Below are positions 18,977 to 29,009 of a DNA stretch of 64,000 nucleotides, piece by piece; the stretch's first letter is position 1; every line of letters starts with the position of its first letter. This DNA is from Microbacterium testaceum StLB037. Its GTDB lineage: Bacteria; Actinomycetota; Actinomycetes; Actinomycetales; Microbacteriaceae. The notes below the pieces were generated by a model. That model ran no database searches, was not told the origin of the DNA, and was given only the letters and a program-made list of their open reading frames with translations. The translations under genes and the position numbers were made by a program. The stretch spans positions 62,001 through 126,000 of the forward strand of contig NZ_FNJN01000005.1 in the NCBI RefSeq assembly GCF_900104345.1. The letters run 5' to 3'.

Positions 18977-20104
18977 ATGGACCTTTCCGTCATCGTTCCG
19001 ACCTTCAACGAAGGTCCGAACGTCGCCGAGCTCGTCCGACGGACGACACACGCGCTGCTCGGTCGTACGGTCGAAGTGATCTTCGTCGACGACTCCACCG
19101 ACGACACCCCTGACATCATCCGGGCCGTCGCCGCGGCATCCGAGATCCCGGTCCGCCTCATCCACCGCGACAACCCGGTGGGCGGTCTCGGCGGCGCCGT
19201 GGTCGAGGGCATCCGTGCCGCGGAGTCCGACCGCTGCGTCGTCATGGACGGCGATCTGCAGCACCCGCCCGAGGTCATCGCCGACATGCTCGCGCGCGCC
19301 GAGGTCGGCGACGCCGACGTCGTCGTCGCCTCGCGTTACGTCGCCGGCGGTACCTCCGACGGTCTCGCCAATGCGGTGCGCACCACCGTGTCGCGCGCGT
19401 CGACGCTGCTGACCAAGGCGATGTTCCCCAAGAAGCTCAACAACTGCACCGACCCGATGACGGGCTTCTTCCTCGTCGACCGCCGCACGCTCGAGATCGA
19501 GACCCTGCAGCCGCGCGGCTTCAAGATCCTGCTCGAGATCCTCGCGCGCAAGCAGATGCGCGTGGCCGAGGTGCCGTTCTCGTTCGCCCCCCGCTTCGCC
19601 GGTGAGTCCAAGGCGACCTTCAGCCAGGGCATGCGCTTCCTCACCCAGCTGACCATGCTCCGCTTCGGACGCATGTCGGCGTTCGCCCTCGTCGGCGGGC
19701 TGGGAGCCGTGGCCAACCTCGCGATCATGTGGGCCCTGCAGGCCTTCGGCGTTCAGTACCTCGTCGCCGCGGTCATCGCCAGCATCGTCACGATCGTCGC
19801 GAACTTCATCGCGCTCGAGTACCTCGTGTTCGCCGACATGCGCGCCGAGTCCGGCCTCATGCGGCATCGCTTCATCAAGTCGTTCACGTTCAACGGCGTC
19901 GAGGCCATCGTGCGCATTCCGGTGATCTGGGTTCTCGTGAGCCAGGCCCACATGCCCAGCGTCATCGCCGCGGCCCTCACGCTCATCGCCGCCTTCGTGG
20001 TGCGCTTCGTCTTCCACGCCCTCGTGGTCTACGCGCCCAAGAAGAGCCGTGTCGGCAAGGCCGTCCGTGCGATCGAGCCCCTCGAGGACGAAGTCACCGC
20101 CTGA
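18977..20104 (+). CDS. Glycosyltransferase family 2 (dolichyl-phosphate mannose synthase type) fused to GtrA domain
   Basis: Polyprenyl-phosphate sugar synthase. The N-terminal GT-A domain (about 1-225 of 375) has VIVPTFNEGPNVAELV, VIFVDDSTDDTPDII, the DxD-like CVVMDGDLQHPPEV, and NCTDPMTGFFLVDRR with RGFKILLE. The C-terminal 130 residues form four hydrophobic segments of the GtrA family (FALVGGLGAVANLAIMWAL, ASIVTIVANFIALEYLVF), thought to help move lipid-linked sugars across the membrane. This domain pair is known from actinobacterial lipoglycan and glycoprotein mannosylation. In the same direction as the mycoredoxin gene 42 bases away. Confidence 0.92.
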   Translation: MDLSVIVPTFNEGPNVAELVRRTTHALLGRTVEVIFVDDSTDDTPDIIRAVAAASEIPVRLIHRDNPVGGLGGAVVEGIRAAESDRCVVMDGDLQHPPEVIADMLARAEVGDADVVVASRYVAGGTSDGLANAVRTTVSRASTLLTKAMFPKKLNNCTDPMTGFFLVDRRTLEIETLQPRGFKILLEILARKQMRVAEVPFSFAPRFAGESKATFSQGMRFLTQLTMLRFGRMSAFALVGGLGAVANLAIMWALQAFGVQYLVAAVIASIVTIVANFIALEYLVFADMRAESGLMRHRFIKSFTFNGVEAIVRIPVIWVLVSQAHMPSVIAAALTLIAAFVVRFVFHALVVYAPKKSRVGKAVRAIEPLEDEVTA

Positions 20105-20145
20105 CCCCCGGCGCTCACCGTCGCGCTGCGGCGTACGCTGGAGGC

Positions 20146-20403
20146 ATGTCCTCCGACGCAACCATCCGTATGTTCGGCGCCGACTGGTGCCGCGATTGCA
20201 TCCGCACCAAGAAGCAGCTCGACGAGCTCGGCATCGACTACGAGTACATCGACCTCGTGGCCGACCCCGCCGCGGCCGACGTCGCCAAAGAGATCTCCGG
20301 GCGCACCAGCATCCCGGTGGTCGTCTACCCCGACTCCAGCCACCACGTCGAGCCGTCGAACGCCGACGTCGAGAGCAAGCTCCGCGAGCTGTCGCTGATC
20401 TGA
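20146..20403 (+). CDS. Glutaredoxin-like mycoredoxin
   Basis: Small 85-residue thiol redox protein. It begins with a beta strand (TIRMFGADWCRDCIRTKKQL) that holds the CxxC active site as CRDC, followed by YEYIDLV and the cis-Pro motif TSIPVVVYPD. Length and cis-Pro fit mycoredoxin-1, which uses mycothiol to reduce mixed disulfides in actinobacteria. The middle dipeptide RD differs from the GY or PY of classical mycoredoxins, so its redox partner may differ. The start is ATG 20146, preceded by TGGAGG. Confidence 0.85.
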   Translation: MSSDATIRMFGADWCRDCIRTKKQLDELGIDYEYIDLVADPAAADVAKEISGRTSIPVVVYPDSSHHVEPSNADVESKLRELSLI

Positions 20404-20413
20404 TCGCGACGGC

Positions 20414-21352
20414 GTGATCCTCTCCGCCGCGTGGCCCGTGCGGCGCGCGCTCACCGCTGAAACGGGAAGCGCGCTGCCCGCGCTCGTCGATCACCACGTG
20501 CACCTGCACCTGATCGATCCCGCGGCCCTCGGGCGTCGAGGGATCGCCGCCGTCGTCGACCTCGGCGGTGATCCCTTCGCCCTCGCGCGGCGGCCGTCCG
20601 GCCTGCCGCGGACCGCGTTCGCCGGGGCCTTCCTCACCGTCCCCGGCGGGTACCCCGACGGTCGCTCGTGGGCTCCGCCGTCGATCGTCCGGTTCGTCAC
20701 CGATCCTTCGCGTCATCCGGGAGTCGAGGGCGGAGCCCGCACCGCGGTGGATGAGCAGGCGGATGCCGGAGCGTCACTCATCAAGGTCGCGCTCCACGCC
20801 GACGCCGGTCCGGTGCTGTCCGACGCCGCCCTCGCCGCCGTGGTCGCCTCGGCGTCCGAGCGGGGCCTCCCCGTCGTCGCCCACGCCCAAGGCCCCGGTC
20901 AGGTCGACCGGGCGATCGATGCGGGCGTCGCCGCCCTCGCTCACGCCCCCTTCGACGCCGCCGTCTCTCGACGCCAGGTGGCGCGCGCCGTCGCCGCGGG
21001 CCAAGCGTGGATCTCGACGCTCGACATCCACCGCGGGGCCGATCGCGAGCGCGCAATTTCGAATCTCCGCGCGTTCGCCGCGCGCGGCGGCCGCGTGCTC
21101 TACGGCACGGACCTCGGCAACGGCTCGTTGCCCGTGGGCGTCAATCGGCGCGAGCTGCTCGCCCTGACCGAGGCGGGCGTGCGCGGCGACGCTCTCGTGA
21201 CCGCCCTCACCGACCCCTGGCCCCGCGCCCGGCCCCTCGACGCCGTCTCGACCTTCGTCGCCGGCGCCGCCCCCACCGACGACGACGAGGTCGCGAGCTG
21301 GCTCAGCCGGGCGACCGTCGTTCCGACCGAGGAGCTTACCCGTGTCGACTGA
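20414..21352 (+). CDS. Amidohydrolase-superfamily metal-dependent hydrolase
   Basis: A 312-residue protein with the amidohydrolase metal-site elements in order: HHVHLH near residue 27, the Lys in ASLIKVALHADAG (bridging position), His in LPVVAHAQGPG, His in VAALAHAPF, and Asp in VLYGTDLGNG. The C-terminal beta-sandwich of many family members seems trimmed. GTG start at 20414, 10 bases after the mycoredoxin stop; its last 11 bases overlap kynU. The coupling to kynU hints at a substrate from tryptophan breakdown, but kynurenine formamidases of this genus belong to other folds, so the substrate is open. Confidence 0.8.
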   Translation: MILSAAWPVRRALTAETGSALPALVDHHVHLHLIDPAALGRRGIAAVVDLGGDPFALARRPSGLPRTAFAGAFLTVPGGYPDGRSWAPPSIVRFVTDPSRHPGVEGGARTAVDEQADAGASLIKVALHADAGPVLSDAALAAVVASASERGLPVVAHAQGPGQVDRAIDAGVAALAHAPFDAAVSRRQVARAVAAGQAWISTLDIHRGADRERAISNLRAFAARGGRVLYGTDLGNGSLPVGVNRRELLALTEAGVRGDALVTALTDPWPRARPLDAVSTFVAGAAPTDDDEVASWLSRATVVPTEELTRVD

Positions 21353-22628
21353 CCCCTCCCCCGACTTCGGCTCCGTGGACCGGCTCGAGGCCCCGGCCCA
21401 CTCCTTCGCCGCCGAGGCGCGGCGCCTCGACGAGGCCGATCCCCTCGCGCACCACCGCGACGCCTTCGTCGGCAGCGAGACGTCGCTGATCTACTTCGAC
21501 GGCAACTCGCTCGGGCGGCCTCCCCGCGCCACCGCCGATCGGCTCGCACGCTTCGTCACCGACGAGTGGGGTGGACGTCTCATCCGCGGGTGGGACGAGA
21601 CGTGGATGGAACTGCCCTTCGTGATCGGCGACCGGATCGGTGCCCTGGCGCTAGGCGCGGCATCCGGTCAGACGGTGATCGGCGACTCGACCACCGTCTT
21701 GCTCTACAAGATGCTGCGCGCCGCCCTCGACGCCCAGACGGCACGCGATCCCGAACGCGTCGAGATCGTCGTCGGGCGCGACGACTTCCCCACCGACCGT
21801 TACCTCGTCGAGGGGATCGCGGCAGAACGGGGAGCGCGCGTGGTCTGGGTCGAGGTCGACACCGCACGCGGAGTGGATGCCGACTCCCTCCGCGCCGCGG
21901 TCGGACCGCGCACCGCAGTGGTGCTCTTGAGCCACGTCTCGTACCGGTCGGGCTTCCTCGCCGACGGACCCGAGCTGACCGCGATCGCGCACCGAGCCGG
22001 AGCGCTCGTGCTGTGGGACCTGTGCCACTCGGCCGGGTCCGTGCCGGTCGAGCTCGACGCGTGGAACGCCGACCTCGCGGTCGGCTGCACCTACAAGTAC
22101 CTCAACGGCGGGCCCGGCTCCCCCGCGTTCGCGTACGTCGCGTCTCGTCATCACGCGACCCTGACCCAGCCGGTCCAGGGATGGATGGGGGCCGCCGACG
22201 TCTTCTCGATGGGGCCGCAGTACCGCCCCGCCGAGGGCATGCGCCGCTTCCTCTCCGGCACACCCCCGGTGCTGGCCATGGTCGCCATGCAGGACACCCT
22301 CGACCTTCTCGACGTAGCCGGCATCGAGGCGGTGCGGGCGAAATCGATCGCTCTCACCGAGTTCGCGGTGCGGGTGGCCGACGGCATCCTGAGTCCGCTC
22401 GGCGTGCGGCTCGCCTCTCCGCGCGACCCGGCGGAACGCGGCGGACACGTGACGCTCTCGCACCCCGCGATGAGGGCGGTGACGGCCCGCCTGTGGAGCG
22501 ACGACGTCATCCCCGACTACCGCGACCCGCACGGGCTGCGCATCGGACTCTCGCCCCTGTCGACGAGCTTCGCCGAGACCCTGGCGGGACTGCAGGCCGT
22601 GGCCGCCGCCGTGCGCGCGGAGAGCTGA
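21342..22628 (+). CDS. kynU: Kynureninase
   Basis: PLP enzyme that cleaves kynurenine (or 3-hydroxykynurenine) to anthranilate and alanine. The 428-residue protein shows LIYFDGNSLGRPP, RGWDETWMELP, GDSTTVLLYKMLRAAL, SHVSYRSGFLAD, the PLP Asp in ALVLWDLCHSAG, and the Schiff-base Lys252 in CTYKYLNGGPGSPAF, all typical of kynureninase. GTG 21342 lies within the upstream amidohydrolase gene. kynA and kynB are not in the window, so the rest of the pathway must be elsewhere or absent. Confidence 0.93.
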   Translation: MSTDPSPDFGSVDRLEAPAHSFAAEARRLDEADPLAHHRDAFVGSETSLIYFDGNSLGRPPRATADRLARFVTDEWGGRLIRGWDETWMELPFVIGDRIGALALGAASGQTVIGDSTTVLLYKMLRAALDAQTARDPERVEIVVGRDDFPTDRYLVEGIAAERGARVVWVEVDTARGVDADSLRAAVGPRTAVVLLSHVSYRSGFLADGPELTAIAHRAGALVLWDLCHSAGSVPVELDAWNADLAVGCTYKYLNGGPGSPAFAYVASRHHATLTQPVQGWMGAADVFSMGPQYRPAEGMRRFLSGTPPVLAMVAMQDTLDLLDVAGIEAVRAKSIALTEFAVRVADGILSPLGVRLASPRDPAERGGHVTLSHPAMRAVTARLWSDDVIPDYRDPHGLRIGLSPLSTSFAETLAGLQAVAAAVRAES

Positions 22629-22711
22629 GGGCCCGGCGGCATCGAGGACCCCGCTCATCTCGTCGCCCGGTGCCGCTCCGCCGAGCGAAGCCCGAGGGAT
22701 AGCCTCGAAGG

Positions 22712-24466
22712 GTGATCGATCCCCTCCTCCTCGTCCTCGCCGGAGTGGTGGTCGTCGCTCTCGCCACGGTGATCGGGCCGCGCTTCAACGTCGCCGGCCC
22801 GCTCGTCCTTCTGGCGGTCGGCGCGGGAGTGAGCCTGCTCCCTTTCGTCGAACCGTTCTCGGTGAACCCCGAGGTCATCCTCGTGGGGGTTCTGCCCCCG
22901 CTGCTCTATTCGGCGGCCGTGCAGCTTCCGGCCATCGAGTTCCGCCGCGACTTCGCCCCTATCGCGGGGCTCTCCGTGCTGCTCGTCGTCTTCAGCTCGC
23001 TCGTCCTCGGTCTGTTCTTCTGGGCCGTCATCCCCGGTCTCGGCCTCGCTCTCGCCATCGCCCTGGGCGCGATCCTCAGCCCGACGGATGCCGTAGCCAC
23101 CTCGATCGCCAAACGCTTGGGGATCTCGCCGCGCGTGGTGACGATGCTCGAGGGCGAGAGCCTGCTCAACGACGCCACCGCTCTCGTGCTCCTGCGCACG
23201 GCCGTGGCGGCCGTGGCTTCGGGATTCGCGTTCGGCGATGCCCTCGCCGACTTCGCGTGGGCCGTCGCGATCGCCCTCGTGTTCGGCGCGGTCGTCGGCT
23301 GGGCCAACCTGCGCGTGCGCGAGCGCGTCTCGAACTCCGCCGCGAACACAGCGCTGAGTTTCACCATCCCCTTCCTCGCCTACCTCCCGACCGAGCACCT
23401 CGGCGGATCCGGTCTGGTCGCCGCGGTGGTCGCGGGCATCGTCACCGGCCAGGGCGCGGCGCGGCGCTTCACCCCGGAGCAGCGCATCAGCGACCGGCTC
23501 AACTGGCGCACGGTCGAGCTGATCCTCGAGGGCGGGGTGTTCCTCGTCTTCGGCCTCGAGCTGAAGGACATCGTCGTCGCCAACCTCAGGGAGCACGAGG
23601 GGCTCTGGCACGGAACGTGGCTCGCCCTCTCCGCGCTCGGGATCGTGCTGCTCGTGCGGGCGCTGTACGTGACTGGGCTGATCGCGGTGCAGGCTCGGCG
23701 CAGCCGACGGCACGTTCGCCACCAGGACCGGATCGAGGGCGCGCAGCAGCGCCTCGACCGCTTCGAAGAGGCGTACCGGGAGGCACCCGAGCAGTTCGGC
23801 GAGGGGCGTGCCGACCCCGCCCGCACCGAGCGCCGCATCGGGTGGATGCGCTCGCGGATCTCGCGCACGATGGCCGATCTCGACTACTACCGCGACTCGC
23901 CCTTGACCGCCCGTCACGGGACCGTGATCGTCTGGGCGGGGATGCGCGGGGTCGTGACCCTCGCGGCGGCTCAGACGCTCCCGGTGGACACCCCGCAACG
24001 TCCGCTGCTGATCTTCGTCGCCTTCCTCGTCGCACTGTTCAGCCTGGTCCTGCAGGGACTGACGCTGTCGCCGGTCGTGCGCGGCGTGGGCCTGAGCGGC
24101 GACGGCGGCGAAGGACCTACGCGCGACGAGCAGCGAGCCCTGAGTTCGGAGCTTCGGGATGCCGCGATCACGGCCGTTCAGTCGGGCTCGCTCGCGCGGC
24201 GCGACGGCGAGCCCTTCCCCGCCGACCTGGTCGAGCGCGCCGGCGCCCGGCTCGTGCAGCCGCCGGACGACGACGATGAAGCGAACGCACGGGTGCGCGA
24301 CCTGCTGGAGCTGCGTCTGGCCTCCATCGAGGCGATGCGCAAGCGCCTGGGCGAGCTGAGCCGCGACGGGCGTTTCAGCACGGCGGCGCTGCGCCACGCC
24401 CTCGCCGAGCTGGACGCCGACCAGCTGAGTCTCGAGCTGCGCATCGACGACGGCGCGGACGACTGA
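22712..24466 (+). CDS. Na+/H+ antiporter, CPA1 family
   Basis: Cation/proton antiporter with 584 residues. About 10-12 hydrophobic segments fill residues 1-415; the ion-binding Asp region reads GAILSPTDAVATS, followed by LEGESLLNDATALV and further on WAGMRGVVTLAAAQTLP, the three family signatures of NhaP/NhaG-type exchangers. A cytosolic loop of about 60 charged residues (RRSRRHVRHQDRIEGAQQRL) breaks the last helices, and the C-terminal 150 residues form a soluble helical tail that could sense pH or cations. GTG start at 22712 behind GAAGG. Confidence 0.9.
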   Translation: MIDPLLLVLAGVVVVALATVIGPRFNVAGPLVLLAVGAGVSLLPFVEPFSVNPEVILVGVLPPLLYSAAVQLPAIEFRRDFAPIAGLSVLLVVFSSLVLGLFFWAVIPGLGLALAIALGAILSPTDAVATSIAKRLGISPRVVTMLEGESLLNDATALVLLRTAVAAVASGFAFGDALADFAWAVAIALVFGAVVGWANLRVRERVSNSAANTALSFTIPFLAYLPTEHLGGSGLVAAVVAGIVTGQGAARRFTPEQRISDRLNWRTVELILEGGVFLVFGLELKDIVVANLREHEGLWHGTWLALSALGIVLLVRALYVTGLIAVQARRSRRHVRHQDRIEGAQQRLDRFEEAYREAPEQFGEGRADPARTERRIGWMRSRISRTMADLDYYRDSPLTARHGTVIVWAGMRGVVTLAAAQTLPVDTPQRPLLIFVAFLVALFSLVLQGLTLSPVVRGVGLSGDGGEGPTRDEQRALSSELRDAAITAVQSGSLARRDGEPFPADLVERAGARLVQPPDDDDEANARVRDLLELRLASIEAMRKRLGELSRDGRFSTAALRHALAELDADQLSLELRIDDGADD

Positions 24467-24560
24467 CGAGGAATACCAGGACCGGGGTTTCGGTTTCTCC
24501 TCGCGCGCATGCGGTCACCGCGAGAGTCGGGGTGACTCGACGGCGGGAGAGAAGTACCCC

Positions 24561-25313
24561 ATGAGCAGGTTCGCCCGGAAAGTCGCCCTCGTCACCGGCG
24601 GAGGAAGCGGAATCGGAGCCGCCATCGCGCGGCAGCTCGGCAAAGAAGGCGCATCGGTGATCGTCACCGACATCAACCTCGAGGCCGCCGAACGCGTCGC
24701 CCAGGAGATCACCGTCGTCGGCGGCACCGCCACCGCGTTCGCCCAGAACACCGCGAAGTGGCAGGACTCCGAGTCGGCCGTCGAATTCGCGAAGAAGACC
24801 TACGGCGGACTCCACCTGGCGGTGAACAACGCCGGCATCGGCGGTCAGGCCGCGACCATCGGCGACTACGACATCGAGTCGTGGGACCGCGTGCGCGCGA
24901 TCAACCTCGACGGGGTGTTCTACGGGCTGAAGTTCCAGCTCCCCGCCATCGTCGCCTCCGGTGGCGGAGCGATCGTGAACATGGCATCCGTCCTCGGCTC
25001 GGTGGGCATCGCCCAGAGCTCCGCCTATGTGGCGGCCAAGCACGCCCTCGTCGGGCTGACCAAGGTCGCTGCGCTGGAGTACACCGCCCAGGGCGTGCGC
25101 ACGAACGCCGTCGGCCCCGGATTCATCGACACTCCCCTGGTGCGCGCGAGCCTGTCGCCCGAGGCGCTGACCCACCTCGAGAACGAGCACGCCGCCGGCC
25201 GCCTCGGCACGGACGACGAAGTCGCCGCCCTCACGCTGTTCCTGCTGAGCGACGACGCGTCGTTCATCTCGGGGAGCTACCACCTCGTCGACGGCGGATA
25301 CTCCGCCCACTGA
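24561..25313 (+). CDS. Short-chain dehydrogenase/reductase
   Basis: Classical SDR of 250 residues: cofactor motif TGGGSGIGAA near residue 10, NNAG (LAVNNAGIGG), catalytic Ser in NMASVLGSVG, Tyr156 and Lys160 in AYVAAKHALVG, and C-terminal YHLVDGGYSAH. An acidic residue after the second strand (VTDINLEAA) suggests NAD over NADP. The substrate is unknown and the gene has no operon partner. Start ATG 24561. Confidence 0.93.
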   Translation: MSRFARKVALVTGGGSGIGAAIARQLGKEGASVIVTDINLEAAERVAQEITVVGGTATAFAQNTAKWQDSESAVEFAKKTYGGLHLAVNNAGIGGQAATIGDYDIESWDRVRAINLDGVFYGLKFQLPAIVASGGGAIVNMASVLGSVGIAQSSAYVAAKHALVGLTKVAALEYTAQGVRTNAVGPGFIDTPLVRASLSPEALTHLENEHAAGRLGTDDEVAALTLFLLSDDASFISGSYHLVDGGYSAH

Positions 25314-25321
25314 GGCGAACC

Positions 25322-25349
25322 CACCGGGCCCGCCGCGGCGGGTCCGGTG
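25322..25349 (+). terminator. Probable terminator after the SDR gene
   Basis: CACCGGGCCCGC (25322-25333) pairs with GCGGGTCCGGTG (25338-25349) over 12 bp with one G-U and a CGCG loop, 8 bases past the stop. There is no T tract, so it could also act only as an RNA-stabilising hairpin. Confidence 0.5.
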
Positions 25350-25408
25350 CTGCCTGCCGGGGCCGCGCGGGTATGGCCAGGAGGCTGCTTGAGCGGTGCG
25401 GGGCGCCA

Positions 25409-25767
25409 GACAGCGCTTTCTGGGACATGCCCCGACGCGAAGTGGGACAAGGGTCGATGGCCGCCGGGCCATGTCCCACTCTTGGCTGCCTGAGGGGGCA
25501 GCAGACAGCACTTTCTGGGACATGTCCCGACACTTTCCGGGACATGGGTAGATGCGGGCGGGCCGCGGGTCGCTGGCGGCCCCGACCATGTCCCACTTTT
25601 GGCTGCCTGGGGCCATGGCGGACAGCGTTCTCTGGGACATGCCCCGACACTTTCTGGGACACGGATTGATGCGAGGGGAGATGCGGGTCGCTCGCCCCCA
25701 GACCATGTCCCACTTTTGGGTGCCTGAGGGGGCAGTAGACAGCACTTTCTGGGACGCGCCTCGACAC
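25409..25767. repeat. Noncoding tandem array, three full units plus a partial fourth, built on a GGGACATGTCCC palindrome
   Basis: Unit heads (GACAGC) lie at 25409, 25504, 25621 and 25738, giving periods of 95, 117 and 117 bases. Each full unit starts GACAGC followed by a CTTTCTGGGACATG-like block, then CCCGAC; units 2 and 3 carry a second GGGACA after it. Each ends CCATGTCCCAC, TTTTGG and TGCCTG. TGGGACATG and its exact complement CATGTCCCA occur at 25421/25470, 25516/25587 and 25633/25704; the two long units keep 62 bases between them, the first has lost 22. In unit 2 the head forms the perfect 12-bp palindrome GGGACATGTCCC (25517-25528). The 25314-25841 gap has no coding potential that I trust. 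Confidence 0.88.
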
Positions 25768-25841
25768 AGGGGGGACGCCAGGCCGCGGGCGGAACGGGGC
25801 GTTTCGCAGGGTCGTGCGGCAGAATGGTTGCGGAGGTTTCC

Positions 25842-26318
25842 ATGAGCGATCCGATCCCGACGATGCCGTCATCTGCGGATGCCGCCGGGACCAGCCCCGT
25901 GCCACTCGTGCACGCGGCGGCCGAGTGCCCGAAGTGCTTCACCGAACTGCAGAGCGATCGCGACTGGTGGCGTGCGCGCCCCGCCGGTTCGCGGCTGGTC
26001 GGCCTCGTGGTCTCACGCCCCGACATGGAGACCGTCAAGCAACAGCGCGACGATCTCACGCGCTTCGGCGTGCCGATCGAGGGCTTCCGTCACCCGGCGC
26101 CCGAGACCCTCGAGGGATGGTCCAACAGACTCGACCGGTTCTTCGGAACGCTGACGCGCGGTGACGTGCTCGTCGTCGCGAGCGTGCACGCTCTCGGGCT
26201 GACGCGCGAGGACGAGACCCGCGCCGTCGCGGACCTTCGTCGACGCGGCGTGATGGTCAAAGTCCTCTCTCACGGCGATCGCCACCTGCACGACGCGACC
26301 CTTCCAACACGCGGCTGA
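25842..26318 (+). CDS. Small serine-recombinase (resolvase N-terminal domain) like protein
   Basis: A 158-residue protein preceded by a strong GGAGG. Residues about 50-150 align with the catalytic domain of serine resolvases/invertases: SRLVGLVVSRPDMETVKQQRDDLTRFGV in pieces matches the strand-Ser-helix start, and RLDRFFGTLTRGDVLVVASV, GLTREDETRAVADLRRRGV match the second half. The Ser at the nucleophile position is kept but the usual Arg two residues before it is Val, and the protein ends without a helix-turn-helix. It may be a degenerate or regulatory relative rather than a working recombinase. It sits 74 bases after the tandem array. Confidence 0.7.
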   Translation: MSDPIPTMPSSADAAGTSPVPLVHAAAECPKCFTELQSDRDWWRARPAGSRLVGLVVSRPDMETVKQQRDDLTRFGVPIEGFRHPAPETLEGWSNRLDRFFGTLTRGDVLVVASVHALGLTREDETRAVADLRRRGVMVKVLSHGDRHLHDATLPTRG

Positions 26319-26508
26319 GGCACTCCTGCCGGCAGTCGGTGAGCGGCGCCGACGGGCGCGGTGACCGCGCTCGCGACGCGTTGAACCACGGCCCGGCGCG
26401 AGGGCGGCGACCCGACCGGGCCCGGGGGTGGCACCTGCCCTCGTGCCGCGCGACGGCCTCGGCCCCATGACGGGACCGCGCCCGTGCGCCTGACCGCGGA
26501 GTCGGCGG

Positions 26509-28848
<2,340 letters not shown>

Positions 28849-28965
28849 GCGCAGCTCCTCGGGTCGCCCCCTAGTGTGGCGGAGACCTCCGACATCCGCG
28901 AGACGCGCCCGCGCGAGGACGCTCGACCCCCGACCCGCCTCGACGGTGGACGACTCCGCGAAACG

Positions 28966-29001
28966 ACGAGGCCCCCGCAGACGGATCTGCGGGGGCCTCG
29001 T
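28966..29001. terminator. Terminator downstream of the DEAD-box helicase
   Basis: Perfect 16-bp stem, arms 28966-28981 and 28986-29001 with a CGGA loop, 9 bases beyond the helicase stop on the minus strand. Confidence 0.88.
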
Positions 29002-29009
29002 GACGTGGA

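Noticed and set aside
16583..20716. Long minus-strand frame extending the oxidoreductase to 1377 residues
   Set aside because: Only the last 318 residues match a protein family; the rest is antisense to the deacetylase, glycosyltransferase and mycoredoxin genes.
25409..25767. CRISPR array
   Set aside because: Units are about 117 bases with no unique spacers between short identical repeats, there is no leader, and no cas genes lie nearby.
25277..26059. Minus-strand frame with repeated CPRKCCLLPPQA and SGTW peptides across the palindrome array
   Set aside because: The peptide repeats are just the DNA repeats translated; unit lengths of 95 and 117 make another frame repeat equally well, and no RBS is visible.
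25842..26318. Insertion sequence or transposon
   Set aside because: No terminal inverted repeats, target duplications or full recombinase were found around the resolvase-like gene.
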